Positions 18,754-26,892 of a DNA stretch of 64,000 bases are shown here, in pieces. Source of the DNA: Streptomyces sp. NBC_01198. Lineage in GTDB: Bacteria; Actinomycetota; Actinomycetes; Streptomycetales; Streptomycetaceae. A program made the translations under genes and the position numbers. Position 1 is the first letter of the stretch. Every line of letters starts with the position of its first letter. The DNA lies in the NCBI RefSeq assembly GCF_036010485.1, contig NZ_CP108568.1, positions 6,038,501-6,102,500 of the forward strand. Direction: 5' to 3'. Under the pieces are notes generated by a model, which worked only from the letters and a program-made list of their open reading frames with translations, ran no database searches and was not told the DNA's origin.

Positions 18754-19791
18754 GTGGCGTCCCACCGTCGTCCCAAGCCGGCAAGCCGCACGCGCGTGAC
18801 CGTGCTCACCGCGACCGCCGCAGCCGCGGTCGCGCTCTCCGCCCAGGCGGCCAACGCCGCCCCCGCGAAGCCCAGCAAGCCCACCACGGTCAAGGACGCC
18901 AAGGCCCAGGTGGACACGCTCTACTCGCAGGCGGAGCAGGCCACCGAGAAGTACAACGGGGCCAGCGAGAAGCTCAAGTCCCTCCAGACGGAGGCCGGCA
19001 GCCTGCAGGACCAGGTGGCGCGCCAGCAGGAGCACCTCAACACCCTCCGCGACAGCCTCGGTACGATCGCGGCCTCGCAGTACCGCACCGGCGGAATCGA
19101 CCCGTCGCTCCAGCTCTTCCTGTCCTCCAACCCGGACAGCTACCTGGACCAGGCCACCGCGCTCGACCAGATCAGCTCGCTGCAGAGCAGCGCGCTGCAG
19201 CAACTCCAGGACGCCAAGCGGACCCTGGACCAGGAGCGCGCGGAGGCCACCTCCAAGCTCGCCGAACTGCAGGCCACCAGGACAGAGCTGGGGCAGCGCA
19301 AGACCGAGGCCAAGAACAAGCTGGCCCAGGCGCAGGCGATCCTGAACGGTCTGACCGCCGCGCAGCGCCAGCAGATATCCGACGACGCCGCCCGCGCCAA
19401 CCGCTCCACCGGGCGCGTGCCGATCGGCGGCAAGCCCGCCAGCGGCCGTGCCGCCGCGGCCTACGCCGCCGCGCAGCAGGAGCTGAACAAGCCGTACGTC
19501 TACGGCGGCAACGGCCCCAAGTCCTTCGACTGCTCGGGCCTCACCTCCTACGCCTACCGCCAGGCCGGGGTCAACCTGCCCAGGACCGCGGCGGAGCAGG
19601 CGAACGCCGGCACCAGGATCTACTCCGAGTCGCAGCTCGGCGTCGGCGACCTGGTCATCTTCTACGGCGACCACCACCACGTCGGCCTCTACGCCGGCGA
19701 CGGCATGGTGCTGCACGCCCCCAAGCCCGGCACCGTCGTGCGCTACGAGGCGATCAGCGACATGCCCTTCCAGTTCGGCGTCCGCATCTGA
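18754..19791 (+). CDS. Secreted NlpC/P60 peptidoglycan endopeptidase (RipA/RipC type)
   Basis: 345 aa. Signal peptide of about 36 residues (Ala-rich, cleavage near ANA-AP), a long coiled coil (about 45-210), then the NlpC/P60 domain (about 232-345). The catalytic Cys is C260 in FDCSGL; H309 (HHHVGLY) and H321 (VLHAP) complete the active site. It would cut stem peptides in the cell wall during growth or sporulation. The GTG has an AAGGAG site upstream. The downstream gene is a paralogue with the same architecture. M. tuberculosis RipC (Rv2190c) holds the equivalent position. Confidence 0.93.
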   Translation: MASHRRPKPASRTRVTVLTATAAAAVALSAQAANAAPAKPSKPTTVKDAKAQVDTLYSQAEQATEKYNGASEKLKSLQTEAGSLQDQVARQQEHLNTLRDSLGTIAASQYRTGGIDPSLQLFLSSNPDSYLDQATALDQISSLQSSALQQLQDAKRTLDQERAEATSKLAELQATRTELGQRKTEAKNKLAQAQAILNGLTAAQRQQISDDAARANRSTGRVPIGGKPASGRAAAAYAAAQQELNKPYVYGGNGPKSFDCSGLTSYAYRQAGVNLPRTAAEQANAGTRIYSESQLGVGDLVIFYGDHHHVGLYAGDGMVLHAPKPGTVVRYEAISDMPFQFGVRI

Positions 19792-19947
19792 CCCGGACGT
19801 CTTCAGCGGCGCTGTCCGCGCCGGGGCTGCGGCCCGCGGCGCGGGAGAATACGGCGTTCGGGTGGTGCCGGTCCTCGCGTGATGACCGGGGCAGCCACGT
19901 GACCTGCGGCTGAGCGGCGAGCGTCGCGTACGGGGCGTTTGACGTCT

Positions 19948-19977
19948 TTGTACTGAGGGTGTCCGGCTGGCTACTGT
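19948..19977 (+). promoter_or_regulatory. Candidate leaderless promoter of the second NlpC/P60 gene
   Basis: TACTGT (19972-19977) ends 8 nt before the GTG, with a weak TTGTAC -35 (19948-19953) 18 nt upstream. No Shine-Dalgarno is visible. Confidence 0.45.
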
Positions 19978-19985
19978 CGGCTGCT

Positions 19986-21038
19986 GTGGCATCCCATCGA
20001 CGCGCACCGCAGCCGGGCCTGGCCGTCCGCACCACCCGGGTCACCGTGCTGTCCGCGGCGGCCGCGGCCACCGCGGCACTGTCCGGCGGCACCGCCCAGC
20101 TCGCCGCGGCCGACCCCACGCCCGCCGCGGGCCAGGACACCGCGACCCGGCTCGACCGGCTCTACCAGCAGGCGGAACAGGCCACCGAGAAGTACGACGC
20201 GGCCAAGGAGCACGCCGAACAGCTGCGCGCCGACCTCGCCACCCTCCAGGACCGCGCGGCCCAGGGCCAGCAGCGGGTGAACGAGCTGCGGGACGAACTC
20301 GGCGCGCTGGCCGCCGAGCAGTACCGCGACGGCGCCCTCGACCCGTCGCTGGCGCTGCTGCTGTCCGACGACCCCGAGGACTCCCTCGACCGGGCCGCCA
20401 CCCTGGACCGGCTCGGCACTCGGCAGGCCGACCAGCTGCGCGAACTCCAGGACGCGGAAAGGGCGCTGAGCGGGCAGCGCAGCCAGGCCGCGGGCAAGCT
20501 CGCCGAGCTGAACCAGACCGCCGCGGATCTGCGGCAGCGCAAGACCGCGGTGCAGCGGGCGCTCGCCGCCGCCCAGCAGCTGCTGCGCGCCCTGCCCGCC
20601 ATCCAGCGGGCCGGCTACACCCCCGGCACGGGCGACCACGCCGCCCGCGACCGCACTCCGCTGCCCGAACTCCCCGACCTGCCCGCCGCGTCGGGCCGCA
20701 ACGCCCTCGCGGTCGCCGCCGCCCGCCAGGTGCTCGGCGCACCCTACGTATGGGGCGCCACCGGCCCGCACGCCTTCGACTGCTCGGGCCTGATGCAGTA
20801 CGCCTACGGCCGGGCCGGCGTGGCGCTGCCGCGGACGTCCCAGGAGCAGATGAACGCCGGCCACCGCGTCCCCCTGGACCAGGCCCGCCCCGGCGACCTG
20901 ATCATCTACCGCGGCGACGCCAGCCACGTCGCCATGTACGTCGGCGGCGGCCGCGTCATCCACGCCCCCTACCCCGGCGCCCGGGTCCGCTACGACCCGG
21001 TGGGCATGATGCCGATCACGGCCGTGACCAGACCCTGA
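19986..21038 (+). CDS. Secreted NlpC/P60 endopeptidase, paralogue of the preceding gene
   Basis: 350 aa with the same plan as its neighbour: signal peptide (about 1-42), coiled coil (about 52-205), Pro-rich linker, NlpC/P60 domain (about 235-350) with C266 in FDCSGLM and the later His residues in SHVAMY and VIHAP. The shared segments QQAEQATEKY, SLDRAATLD and QRKT show an origin by tandem duplication, now well diverged. The GTG at 19986 is preferred because its VASHRRAPQP aligns with the start of the first copy. Confidence 0.9.
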   Translation: MASHRRAPQPGLAVRTTRVTVLSAAAAATAALSGGTAQLAAADPTPAAGQDTATRLDRLYQQAEQATEKYDAAKEHAEQLRADLATLQDRAAQGQQRVNELRDELGALAAEQYRDGALDPSLALLLSDDPEDSLDRAATLDRLGTRQADQLRELQDAERALSGQRSQAAGKLAELNQTAADLRQRKTAVQRALAAAQQLLRALPAIQRAGYTPGTGDHAARDRTPLPELPDLPAASGRNALAVAAARQVLGAPYVWGATGPHAFDCSGLMQYAYGRAGVALPRTSQEQMNAGHRVPLDQARPGDLIIYRGDASHVAMYVGGGRVIHAPYPGARVRYDPVGMMPITAVTRP

Positions 21039-21070
21039 GACCGGCCGCGCGGTCGCGGCCGCGCTGGCCG

Positions 21071-21076
21071 TACGAT
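21071..21076 (+). promoter_or_regulatory. -10 box of a predicted leaderless transcript
   Basis: TACGAT ends 7 nt before the ATG at 21084 with no ribosome binding site between. The gene may also be reached by read-through from the NlpC/P60 gene 45 nt upstream. Confidence 0.45.
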
Positions 21077-21083
21077 CGGCGCC

Positions 21084-22352
21084 ATGACCGCGGTGCACCC
21101 AGGACGCCGGACGGCCGGCGCCGTGCTCGCCGTCCTCGCCCTGTTCGGGCTGCTCGCCGCGCTCACCGGCTGCGGGGGAGCGGCGCACAAGGCCGCACGG
21201 CCGGCCGCCGACCCCGCCGTGCAGCAGCTGCTGGACCGGCACGCCGCCGCGGTGCGGCAGCACGACCAGCGGGCCTTCCTGGCCGGCGTCGACCCGCGGT
21301 CCACCCGCTTCCTCGCCGCCCAGCGGCAGATGTTCGGCAACCTCGCGCAGGTGCCGCTCGCCGACTGGTCCTACCGCCTGGTCCGCACCGGCGCCTTCCC
21401 GCTGCCCCCCGAGGCCGGCGCCGGCGACGGCACCCGCAGGACCGCGGCCGAGGTCCAGCTGCGCTACCGGCTCAGCGGCTACGACGCCCAGCCGGTGGTC
21501 TCCACGTCGTATCTGACCTTCACCGAACGCTCCGGGCACTGGTACGTCGCCGCCGACGACGACGGGGAGTCCGCCGGGAAGCGCAGCGCCGTACAGCTGT
21601 GGGACCAGGGCAAGGTGACCGTGGTGCGCGGGGCGCACAGCCTGGTGCTCGGCCTCGGCGACACCGGGACGCTGCGCGGCTACGCCGACGACGCCGACCA
21701 GGCGGTGCCCCAGGTGCAGCACGCCTGGGGCCGGGCCGGCTGGCCCGGCACCGTCGTCATCGAGGCGCCGAAGACCCTCGACCAGCTCGGCGCGCTGCTC
21801 GCCGCCGACCCCGCCGGCTACCAGGACATCGCCGCGGTCACCACCGGCGAGCTGGGCGGCAGCGCCCAGGCCCCGGCCGACCGGGTGATCGTCAACCCCG
21901 CCGCCTTCGGCAAGCTCTCCGCCTTCGGGCGGCAGGTCGTCCTCACCCACGAGACCACCCATGTCGCCACCCGGCTGGCCACCACCGCGAGCACCCCGCT
22001 GTGGCTGTCCGAGGGCTTCGCCGATTGGGTCGCCTACCGCGACGCCGGCCGCACCGCCCCGGAGATCGCCCCCGAGCTGGCCCACGACGTCGACGCGGGC
22101 CACCTGCCGGCGGCGCTCCCCACCGCCGCGGACTTCCGCCCCACCTCCAGCGACCTGGCGCAGGCGTACGAGGGCGGCTGGCTGGCCTGCCGGATGGTCG
22201 CCGACCAGTGGTCGCCCGACCGGCTCACCGCCCTCTACCGCACCGCCGGCACCGGCGCGACGCTGGACTCGGTGCTGCGCTCCGGGCTGGACCTGTCGCC
22301 GGCCGGGTTCACCGCGCGCTGGCGCACCTACGTACAGCAGGAGCTGGGATGA
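21084..22352 (+). CDS. Lipoprotein with a gluzincin (peptidase MA-like) domain
   Basis: 422 aa. The lipobox LTGC places a lipidated Cys at residue 30. Residues 35-180 look like a wing or ketosteroid-isomerase-like module. The C-terminal half carries a zinc-peptidase signature HETTH (289-293) with the downstream glutamate ligand in LSEGFADW (E310), the arrangement of gluzincins. It should be an extracytoplasmic metallopeptidase of unknown substrate. Its stop overlaps the ATG of the M48 protease (ATGA), so two membrane-tethered metalloproteases are made from one message. Confidence 0.82.
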   Translation: MTAVHPGRRTAGAVLAVLALFGLLAALTGCGGAAHKAARPAADPAVQQLLDRHAAAVRQHDQRAFLAGVDPRSTRFLAAQRQMFGNLAQVPLADWSYRLVRTGAFPLPPEAGAGDGTRRTAAEVQLRYRLSGYDAQPVVSTSYLTFTERSGHWYVAADDDGESAGKRSAVQLWDQGKVTVVRGAHSLVLGLGDTGTLRGYADDADQAVPQVQHAWGRAGWPGTVVIEAPKTLDQLGALLAADPAGYQDIAAVTTGELGGSAQAPADRVIVNPAAFGKLSAFGRQVVLTHETTHVATRLATTASTPLWLSEGFADWVAYRDAGRTAPEIAPELAHDVDAGHLPAALPTAADFRPTSSDLAQAYEGGWLACRMVADQWSPDRLTALYRTAGTGATLDSVLRSGLDLSPAGFTARWRTYVQQELG

Positions 22353-23503
22353 CCGAGCCGCCCCACGGCCCTGACGCCGGCCCCGACTTCACCCCCGAGC
22401 ACATCGCCCGGGCCCGGGCGCTGCGGCAGGGCGTCTGGCCGGTCGCCCTGGCCGGCCGCACGGCCGGGCTCGCGCTGCTTGCGGTGCTCGGCCTGACCCC
22501 GGCCGGCGCCGGGCTGATCGCCGCCTTTGGCTCTTCGTGGCCCGCCCGGGTCGCCGGGGCGGCGGTCACCCTGGTGCTGCTGCCGCAGTTGCTCGCCCTG
22601 CCCTTCGGGGCCCGCACCCGGGTGGTACGTGCACGCTTCGGCCTGGTGACCCAGGGGTGGGGCGGCTGGGCGGCGGACGTGCTGCGCGGCCTGCTCATCT
22701 CGCTGCCGCTCGTCGGCGGCGCCCTCTTCGCCGTCTACGCGCTGGCCGGCCTCACCCGCTGGTGGTGGGCGTGGGCCGCGCTCGGGGCTGCGGCGGCCAC
22801 CGTCGCGCTGTCCTGGGTGGCACCGGTGCTCTTCGAGCCGCTCTTCAACCGCTTCACGCCGATGCCGGCGGGCCCGTTGCGCGACGCCCTGCTCGCGCTG
22901 GCCGCGCGCGACGGGGTGACGGTGCGGGACGTGCTGGTCGCCGACGCGTCGCGGCGCACCACGGCGCTCAACGCGTACGTCTCCGGCTTCGGCCGGACCC
23001 GGCGGATCGTCGTCTACGACACGCTGCTCAGCACGGCCGAGCCGCGGGAGGTCGAACTCGTGGTGGCGCACGAGCTCGGGCACGTCGTGCACCGCGACGT
23101 CGCCCGCGGCACCGCGCTCGGCGCGGTCGGCTCCGCCGCGGGGGTGTGCGCGCTGGCCGCGGTCGTCAGCTGGTCCCCGCTGCTCGACCTGGCCGGCGCC
23201 GACCGCTTCGCCGACCCGCGCTCGGCATGGCTCCTCGCGGCCGTCGCGGCGCTGGGCGTGGCGCTCGCCGGGCCGGTCGGCTGCGCCATCAGCCGCCGCG
23301 TGGAGATACGGGCCGACCGGCACGCGCTGGCCCTCACGGCGGACCCGGAGCACTTCATCGCCATGCAGCGCCGGCTCACCATCTCGAACGTCGCCGAGCC
23401 CAGCCCGCCCCGGGCCCTCCACGCCCTCTTCGGCACCCACCCGACGCCTACGGCGCGCATCGCCCTGGCCCGCACATCCGCCCCGGCGCTACCGCCCGGC
23501 TGA
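22349..23503 (+). CDS. M48-family integral membrane metalloprotease (Ste24/HtpX-like)
   Basis: 384 aa. Four or five transmembrane helices (about 25-50, 60-85, 105-130, 135-160, plus a pair near 255-320) flank the zinc site HELGH (241-245), with the third ligand likely a Glu in the RADRHAL region. The length and FEPLFNRFTPM motif resemble CAAX prenyl protease 1 (Ste24) more than HtpX. A role in membrane protein quality control is inferred. It is translationally coupled to the upstream lipoprotein and convergent with the GT87 gene across a bidirectional hairpin. Confidence 0.88.
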   Translation: MTEPPHGPDAGPDFTPEHIARARALRQGVWPVALAGRTAGLALLAVLGLTPAGAGLIAAFGSSWPARVAGAAVTLVLLPQLLALPFGARTRVVRARFGLVTQGWGGWAADVLRGLLISLPLVGGALFAVYALAGLTRWWWAWAALGAAAATVALSWVAPVLFEPLFNRFTPMPAGPLRDALLALAARDGVTVRDVLVADASRRTTALNAYVSGFGRTRRIVVYDTLLSTAEPREVELVVAHELGHVVHRDVARGTALGAVGSAAGVCALAAVVSWSPLLDLAGADRFADPRSAWLLAAVAALGVALAGPVGCAISRRVEIRADRHALALTADPEHFIAMQRRLTISNVAEPSPPRALHALFGTHPTPTARIALARTSAPALPPG

Positions 23504-23505
23504 GC

Positions 23506-23582
23506 GTGCCCCTCGCGGTGCGCTGCGTGTCTGCCGCGCCATCGTGGCCGGTGGGAATGCGACAAGCCACCGCGAGGGGCAC
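23506..23582. terminator. Bidirectional hairpin between convergent genes
   Basis: A perfect 15-bp inverted repeat (23506-23520 with 23568-23582) with a 47-nt loop fills the gap between the M48 and GT87 stop codons. No T-run is present on either strand. Confidence 0.6.
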
Positions 23583-23584
23583 CC

Positions 23585-24823
23585 TCATCGGCTCGCGCCA
23601 GCGGGAGCGTGGGGGGCCTTCGCCGGGAGGGGGAGGGGGCGGGTGGCGTGCCAGAGGCGGCGGCAGCCGAGGAAGGTGGCGGCGGCCAGCAGCGCGTTGC
23701 GGGCGAGGACGAGGGCGACGCCCAGGAGATCGCTGTGCACGACGTGCGGGAAGCAGACCGGGAACTCCAGCGTCGTCAGCAGCGCGGCCGGCACGAGCAG
23801 GAGCACCGGCAACCGCACCACGCTCTCCCGCGCCGCGAGGCACACCGCCCCGATGCCGATCAGCCACACCAGATACTGCGGGCTGATCACCCGGCTCGTG
23901 GTGGTGAAGAGCAGCACGGCGACGAAGCCGGCGTCGCAGGGGGTGGCCGCGGTGAAGACCCGCGCCCGCAGGCGCCAGAGCAGCAGCCAGCAGAAGGCCA
24001 GCACGCTCAGCGCCAGCGCCCCGTCGCTGACCAGGTCCACGTGCGGGCCGATGAACTCCACCGAGCCGTAGTGGAGCGCGGTGACGCCGGGCCAGCCGGC
24101 GTGCCGGGCCAGGTGGAGCACCAGGCCGCCGAGGGACTCCACCTCGGTGCCCCGGTCGCGCTGGAAGGTCAGGAAGGAGAAGGCCCCCGGCATGGTCGCG
24201 GCGAAGAGCACGCAGCCGCCCACCGCGGTGCCGGCGGCCGCGAGCCAGGCGCGGTGGGTGCCGCGCCCCGGCGGCGTGCCGGTCAGCAGCAGCAGCGGCC
24301 ACACCTTGATGAGCCCGCCGGCCGCGGCGAGCAACCCGCCGAGGGCCGGCCGCCGGCGCAGCGCCAGCAGCGCGACGACACCGACCGCGGTGGCCATGAT
24401 GTCGTAGCGGGCGTAGACGATCGGCCCGAGCAGCAGGACGCCGAGGACCCACACCCACACCCCGTCGAGCCGCCAGGACCGCCGCGAGGCGTCGCGCAGC
24501 AGCGCGGCGAGGACGGCGGCGTCGGCGAGGAAGGCCAGCCAGAAGAAGGCGGCGGGATAGCGGAGGAAGGGCAGCGCGCCGGGCGCGACCAGCACCGCCG
24601 CCGCGCCCGGCGGATACTGCCAGGTCACGTCGTGCGCGGGGAAGGCGCCGTGCCGCAGCGTCGGGTACCAGCGCTGGTAGACCGAGGTCACGTCGTAGAC
24701 GACGGACTGGCCGGGGAAGTCGACCAGCTGGAAGACGAGGACCAGCAGCAGCGCGCGGCTGAGCGCCCACACGACCACCACCGGCACCGGACCGCTCATC
24801 TGCCGATATCTCACGTCTTGCAT
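23585..24823 (-). CDS. GT87-family polyprenol-phosphate-mannose-dependent mannosyltransferase
   Basis: 412 aa with about ten hydrophobic helices, typical of GT-C glycosyltransferases that use decaprenyl-phosphomannose on the outer face of the membrane. The segment VVYDVTSVYQRWYPTLRHG after helix 1 holds the acidic residue expected in the first loop, and TWQYPPGAA is a GT87-like motif. In mycobacteria Rv2181 and pimE-type enzymes of this family act in lipomannan or PIM synthesis, which fits the divergent pimB next door. The start is unsure: ATG 24823 is given; ATG 24799 (MSGPVPVVV) is equally possible. Neither has a clear ribosome binding site. Confidence 0.82.
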   Translation of the reverse strand: MQDVRYRQMSGPVPVVVVWALSRALLLVLVFQLVDFPGQSVVYDVTSVYQRWYPTLRHGAFPAHDVTWQYPPGAAAVLVAPGALPFLRYPAAFFWLAFLADAAVLAALLRDASRRSWRLDGVWVWVLGVLLLGPIVYARYDIMATAVGVVALLALRRRPALGGLLAAAGGLIKVWPLLLLTGTPPGRGTHRAWLAAAGTAVGGCVLFAATMPGAFSFLTFQRDRGTEVESLGGLVLHLARHAGWPGVTALHYGSVEFIGPHVDLVSDGALALSVLAFCWLLLWRLRARVFTAATPCDAGFVAVLLFTTTSRVISPQYLVWLIGIGAVCLAARESVVRLPVLLLVPAALLTTLEFPVCFPHVVHSDLLGVALVLARNALLAAATFLGCRRLWHATRPLPLPAKAPHAPAGASR

Positions 24824-24894
24824 CTTGCGGCCCGCGGCGGGCGGAGGCCGGGAGGGACGCGCAGGGACGCGCGCCGCGTCCCTCGGCTCCGGAG

Positions 24895-24900
24895 TAACCT
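24895..24900 (+). promoter_or_regulatory. -10 box of a predicted leaderless pimB transcript
   Basis: TAACCT ends 8 nt before the ATG at 24909; no ribosome binding site intervenes. Confidence 0.45.
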
Positions 24901-24908
24901 CGGCGGCG

Positions 24909-26039
24909 ATGGAAAAGACCTTGATCGTCACCAATGACTTCCCGCCGCGCCAGGGCGGTATCCAGTCCTTCGTGCACAACATGGCACTGCGGCTGGAGCC
25001 GGACCAGGTCGTCGTCTACGCCTCGACGTGGAAGGACGGCACCGAGGTGGCGCGGTTCGACGCCGAGCAGCCCTTCACGGTGGTCAGGGACCGGACGAAG
25101 ATGCTGCTGCCGACGCCGAGGGTGACGCGGACGGCGGTCGGGCTGCTGCGCAGGCACGGCTGCTCGTCGGTGTGGTTCGGGGCGGCGGCGCCGCTGGGCC
25201 TGATGGCGCCCGCCTTGCGCAGGGCGGGCGCGCTGCGGCTGGTCGGCACCACGCACGGCCACGAGGCGGCCTGGGCGCAGCTGCCCGCGGGCCGTCAACT
25301 GCTGCGCAGGATCGGCGAGGGCACCGACACCCTCACTTATCTGGGTGACTACACCCGGTCCCGGATCGCCGCCGCGCTGACCGAGCGGGCGGCCGAGCGG
25401 ATGGTCGGGCTGCCGCCGGGCGTCGACGAGAAGACCTTCCACCCGGGTTCGGGCGGCGCGGTCGTCCGGGCCAGGCTGGGCCTCGCGGACCGCCCGGTCG
25501 TGGTGTGCGTGTCGCGGCTGGTGCCGCGCAAGGGCCAGGACACGCTGATCCTGGCGATGCCGCGGATCCTGCGCGAGAAGCCCGACACGGCGCTGCTGAT
25601 CGTCGGCGGCGGCCCGTACCGCAGCGAGCTCGAGGCGCTCGCGGAGCGCACCGGCGTCGCGGGCGCGGTCCGCTTCACCGGCCCGGTCCCCGAGGGTGAA
25701 CTGCCCGCCCACTTCGGCGCCGGCGACGTCTTCGCGATGCCGTGCAGGACCCGCCGCGGCGGTCTGGACGTCGAGGGCCTCGGCATCGTCTACCTGGAGG
25801 CGTCGGCCACCGGGCTGCCGGTGGTCGCGGGCGACTCGGGCGGCGCCCCGGACGCGGTCCTGGACGGCGAGACCGGCTGGGTCGTCCGCGGCGGCTCGCC
25901 CGAGCAGGCCGCCGAACGCATCCTGACGCTGCTGCGGGACGCCGACCTGCGCCGCAGGATGGGCGAGCGGGGGCGGGCCTGGGTGGAGGAGTCCTGGCGC
26001 TGGGACCTGCTGGCCCAGCGGCTGCGCGACCTGCTCTGA
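24909..26039 (+). CDS. pimB: GDP-mannose-dependent phosphatidylinositol monomannoside mannosyltransferase
   Basis: 376 aa, GT-B fold, family GT4. It should add the second mannose to PIM1 on the cytoplasmic membrane face. Segments VTNDFPPRQGGIQSF (8-22), VWFGAAAPLGLMAP, TTHGHE, LPPGVD, VSRLVPRKGQDTL and FAMPCRTRRGGLDVEGLGIV track M. tuberculosis PimB' (Rv2188c) closely as I recall it. The EX7E-type glutamates fall in DVEGLGIVYLEA. It is divergent from a GT87 enzyme, so the pair may serve one lipoglycan pathway. Confidence 0.93.
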   Translation: MEKTLIVTNDFPPRQGGIQSFVHNMALRLEPDQVVVYASTWKDGTEVARFDAEQPFTVVRDRTKMLLPTPRVTRTAVGLLRRHGCSSVWFGAAAPLGLMAPALRRAGALRLVGTTHGHEAAWAQLPAGRQLLRRIGEGTDTLTYLGDYTRSRIAAALTERAAERMVGLPPGVDEKTFHPGSGGAVVRARLGLADRPVVVCVSRLVPRKGQDTLILAMPRILREKPDTALLIVGGGPYRSELEALAERTGVAGAVRFTGPVPEGELPAHFGAGDVFAMPCRTRRGGLDVEGLGIVYLEASATGLPVVAGDSGGAPDAVLDGETGWVVRGGSPEQAAERILTLLRDADLRRRMGERGRAWVEESWRWDLLAQRLRDLL

Positions 26040-26056
26040 GCCGTCCGTGGCGGCTC

Positions 26057-26083
26057 TGAGCCACCGTGCCACCCCGTGGCTCA
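26057..26083. terminator. Hairpin between convergent pimB and EEP genes
   Basis: TGAGCCAC (26057-26064) pairs with GTGGCTCA (26076-26083) across 11 nt. A second short hairpin, GCCAC-CGG-GTGGC, follows at 26108-26120. Confidence 0.5.
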
Positions 26084-26141
26084 GGCCCTCGGGACCCGCC
26101 GTTGTGAGCCACCGGGTGGCGATACGCCGCCGCTCGGCCGC

Positions 26142-26888
26142 TCAGCCTTTCGGGACCCGCAGCGCGGCCAGCACCGGCAGGTGGTCGGTGGCCGCGTGCA
26201 GGTCGGCGTGGGTGACGCCGGGGACCGAGTGCGGCACCCCGCAGCCCAGCACCTGCACCGGCCCGGTCGCGAAGACCGCGTCGATCCGCTGGAAGGGTGC
26301 GCGCACGTTGGTGACCTCGCCGCCCCAGGGCGCCACGGCGAAGGCGTCCTGGAGGTGCGCGGCGATCCGGCCGAAGCCGGGGCGTTCCGGCGGCTCGTTG
26401 AAGTCGCCGCCGACCACCACGTTCGGCACGCCCATCGCGGCCACCCGGTCCAGCAGCAGCCCGGCCTGGTCGTAGCGTTCGGCCGGGCTGAGGCTGAGAT
26501 GGGTGCTGATCACGCCGAGCCGGGCGCCGCCGATCCGCAGCACGGCGGTGGCGAACCCGCGCTGGTGCAGCGGCGGATGGTGCGGCAGCAGGACGTCCTC
26601 GGTGCGTTCGACCCGTGCACGCAGGCCGGACAGCACCATCGGTCCCGCCGCGGTGGCGCCGCCGGTCACGTGGACCAGACCGGTGGCACGGGCCAGGCGG
26701 GCCGCGGCCTTACGCCATCGGAAGAACCGCGGCGCCTCCTGGATCAGGACGACGTCGGGAGCGCAGGCCCGGATCACCCGGGCCAGCGCCGCCGTGTCGT
26801 CCCGCATCGAGCGGATGTTGTAGCTGAGCACGCGGACGACCGCCGAGGCCGGCTCGGTGGCTGAACCCGGCAGGTCCTCCACGGTCAT
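26142..26888 (-). CDS. Endonuclease/exonuclease/phosphatase (EEP) family protein
   Basis: 248 aa, a single EEP fold with no signal peptide. Catalytic motifs in order: SYNIRSM (about 22-28, Asn), LIQEAP (Glu metal ligand), STHLSLSP (His), GGDFNEPP (Asp/Asn), RIDAVFA (Asp) and TDHLPVLA (Asp-His near the C-terminus). The set is complete, so it is likely an active Mg-dependent phosphodiesterase or phosphatase; its substrate (nucleic acid, lipid or inositol phosphate) cannot be told. It starts 4 nt after the glucokinase stop and is probably cotranscribed. Confidence 0.87.
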   Translation of the reverse strand: MTVEDLPGSATEPASAVVRVLSYNIRSMRDDTAALARVIRACAPDVVLIQEAPRFFRWRKAAARLARATGLVHVTGGATAAGPMVLSGLRARVERTEDVLLPHHPPLHQRGFATAVLRIGGARLGVISTHLSLSPAERYDQAGLLLDRVAAMGVPNVVVGGDFNEPPERPGFGRIAAHLQDAFAVAPWGGEVTNVRAPFQRIDAVFATGPVQVLGCGVPHSVPGVTHADLHAATDHLPVLAALRVPKG

Positions 26889-26892
26889 CGGC

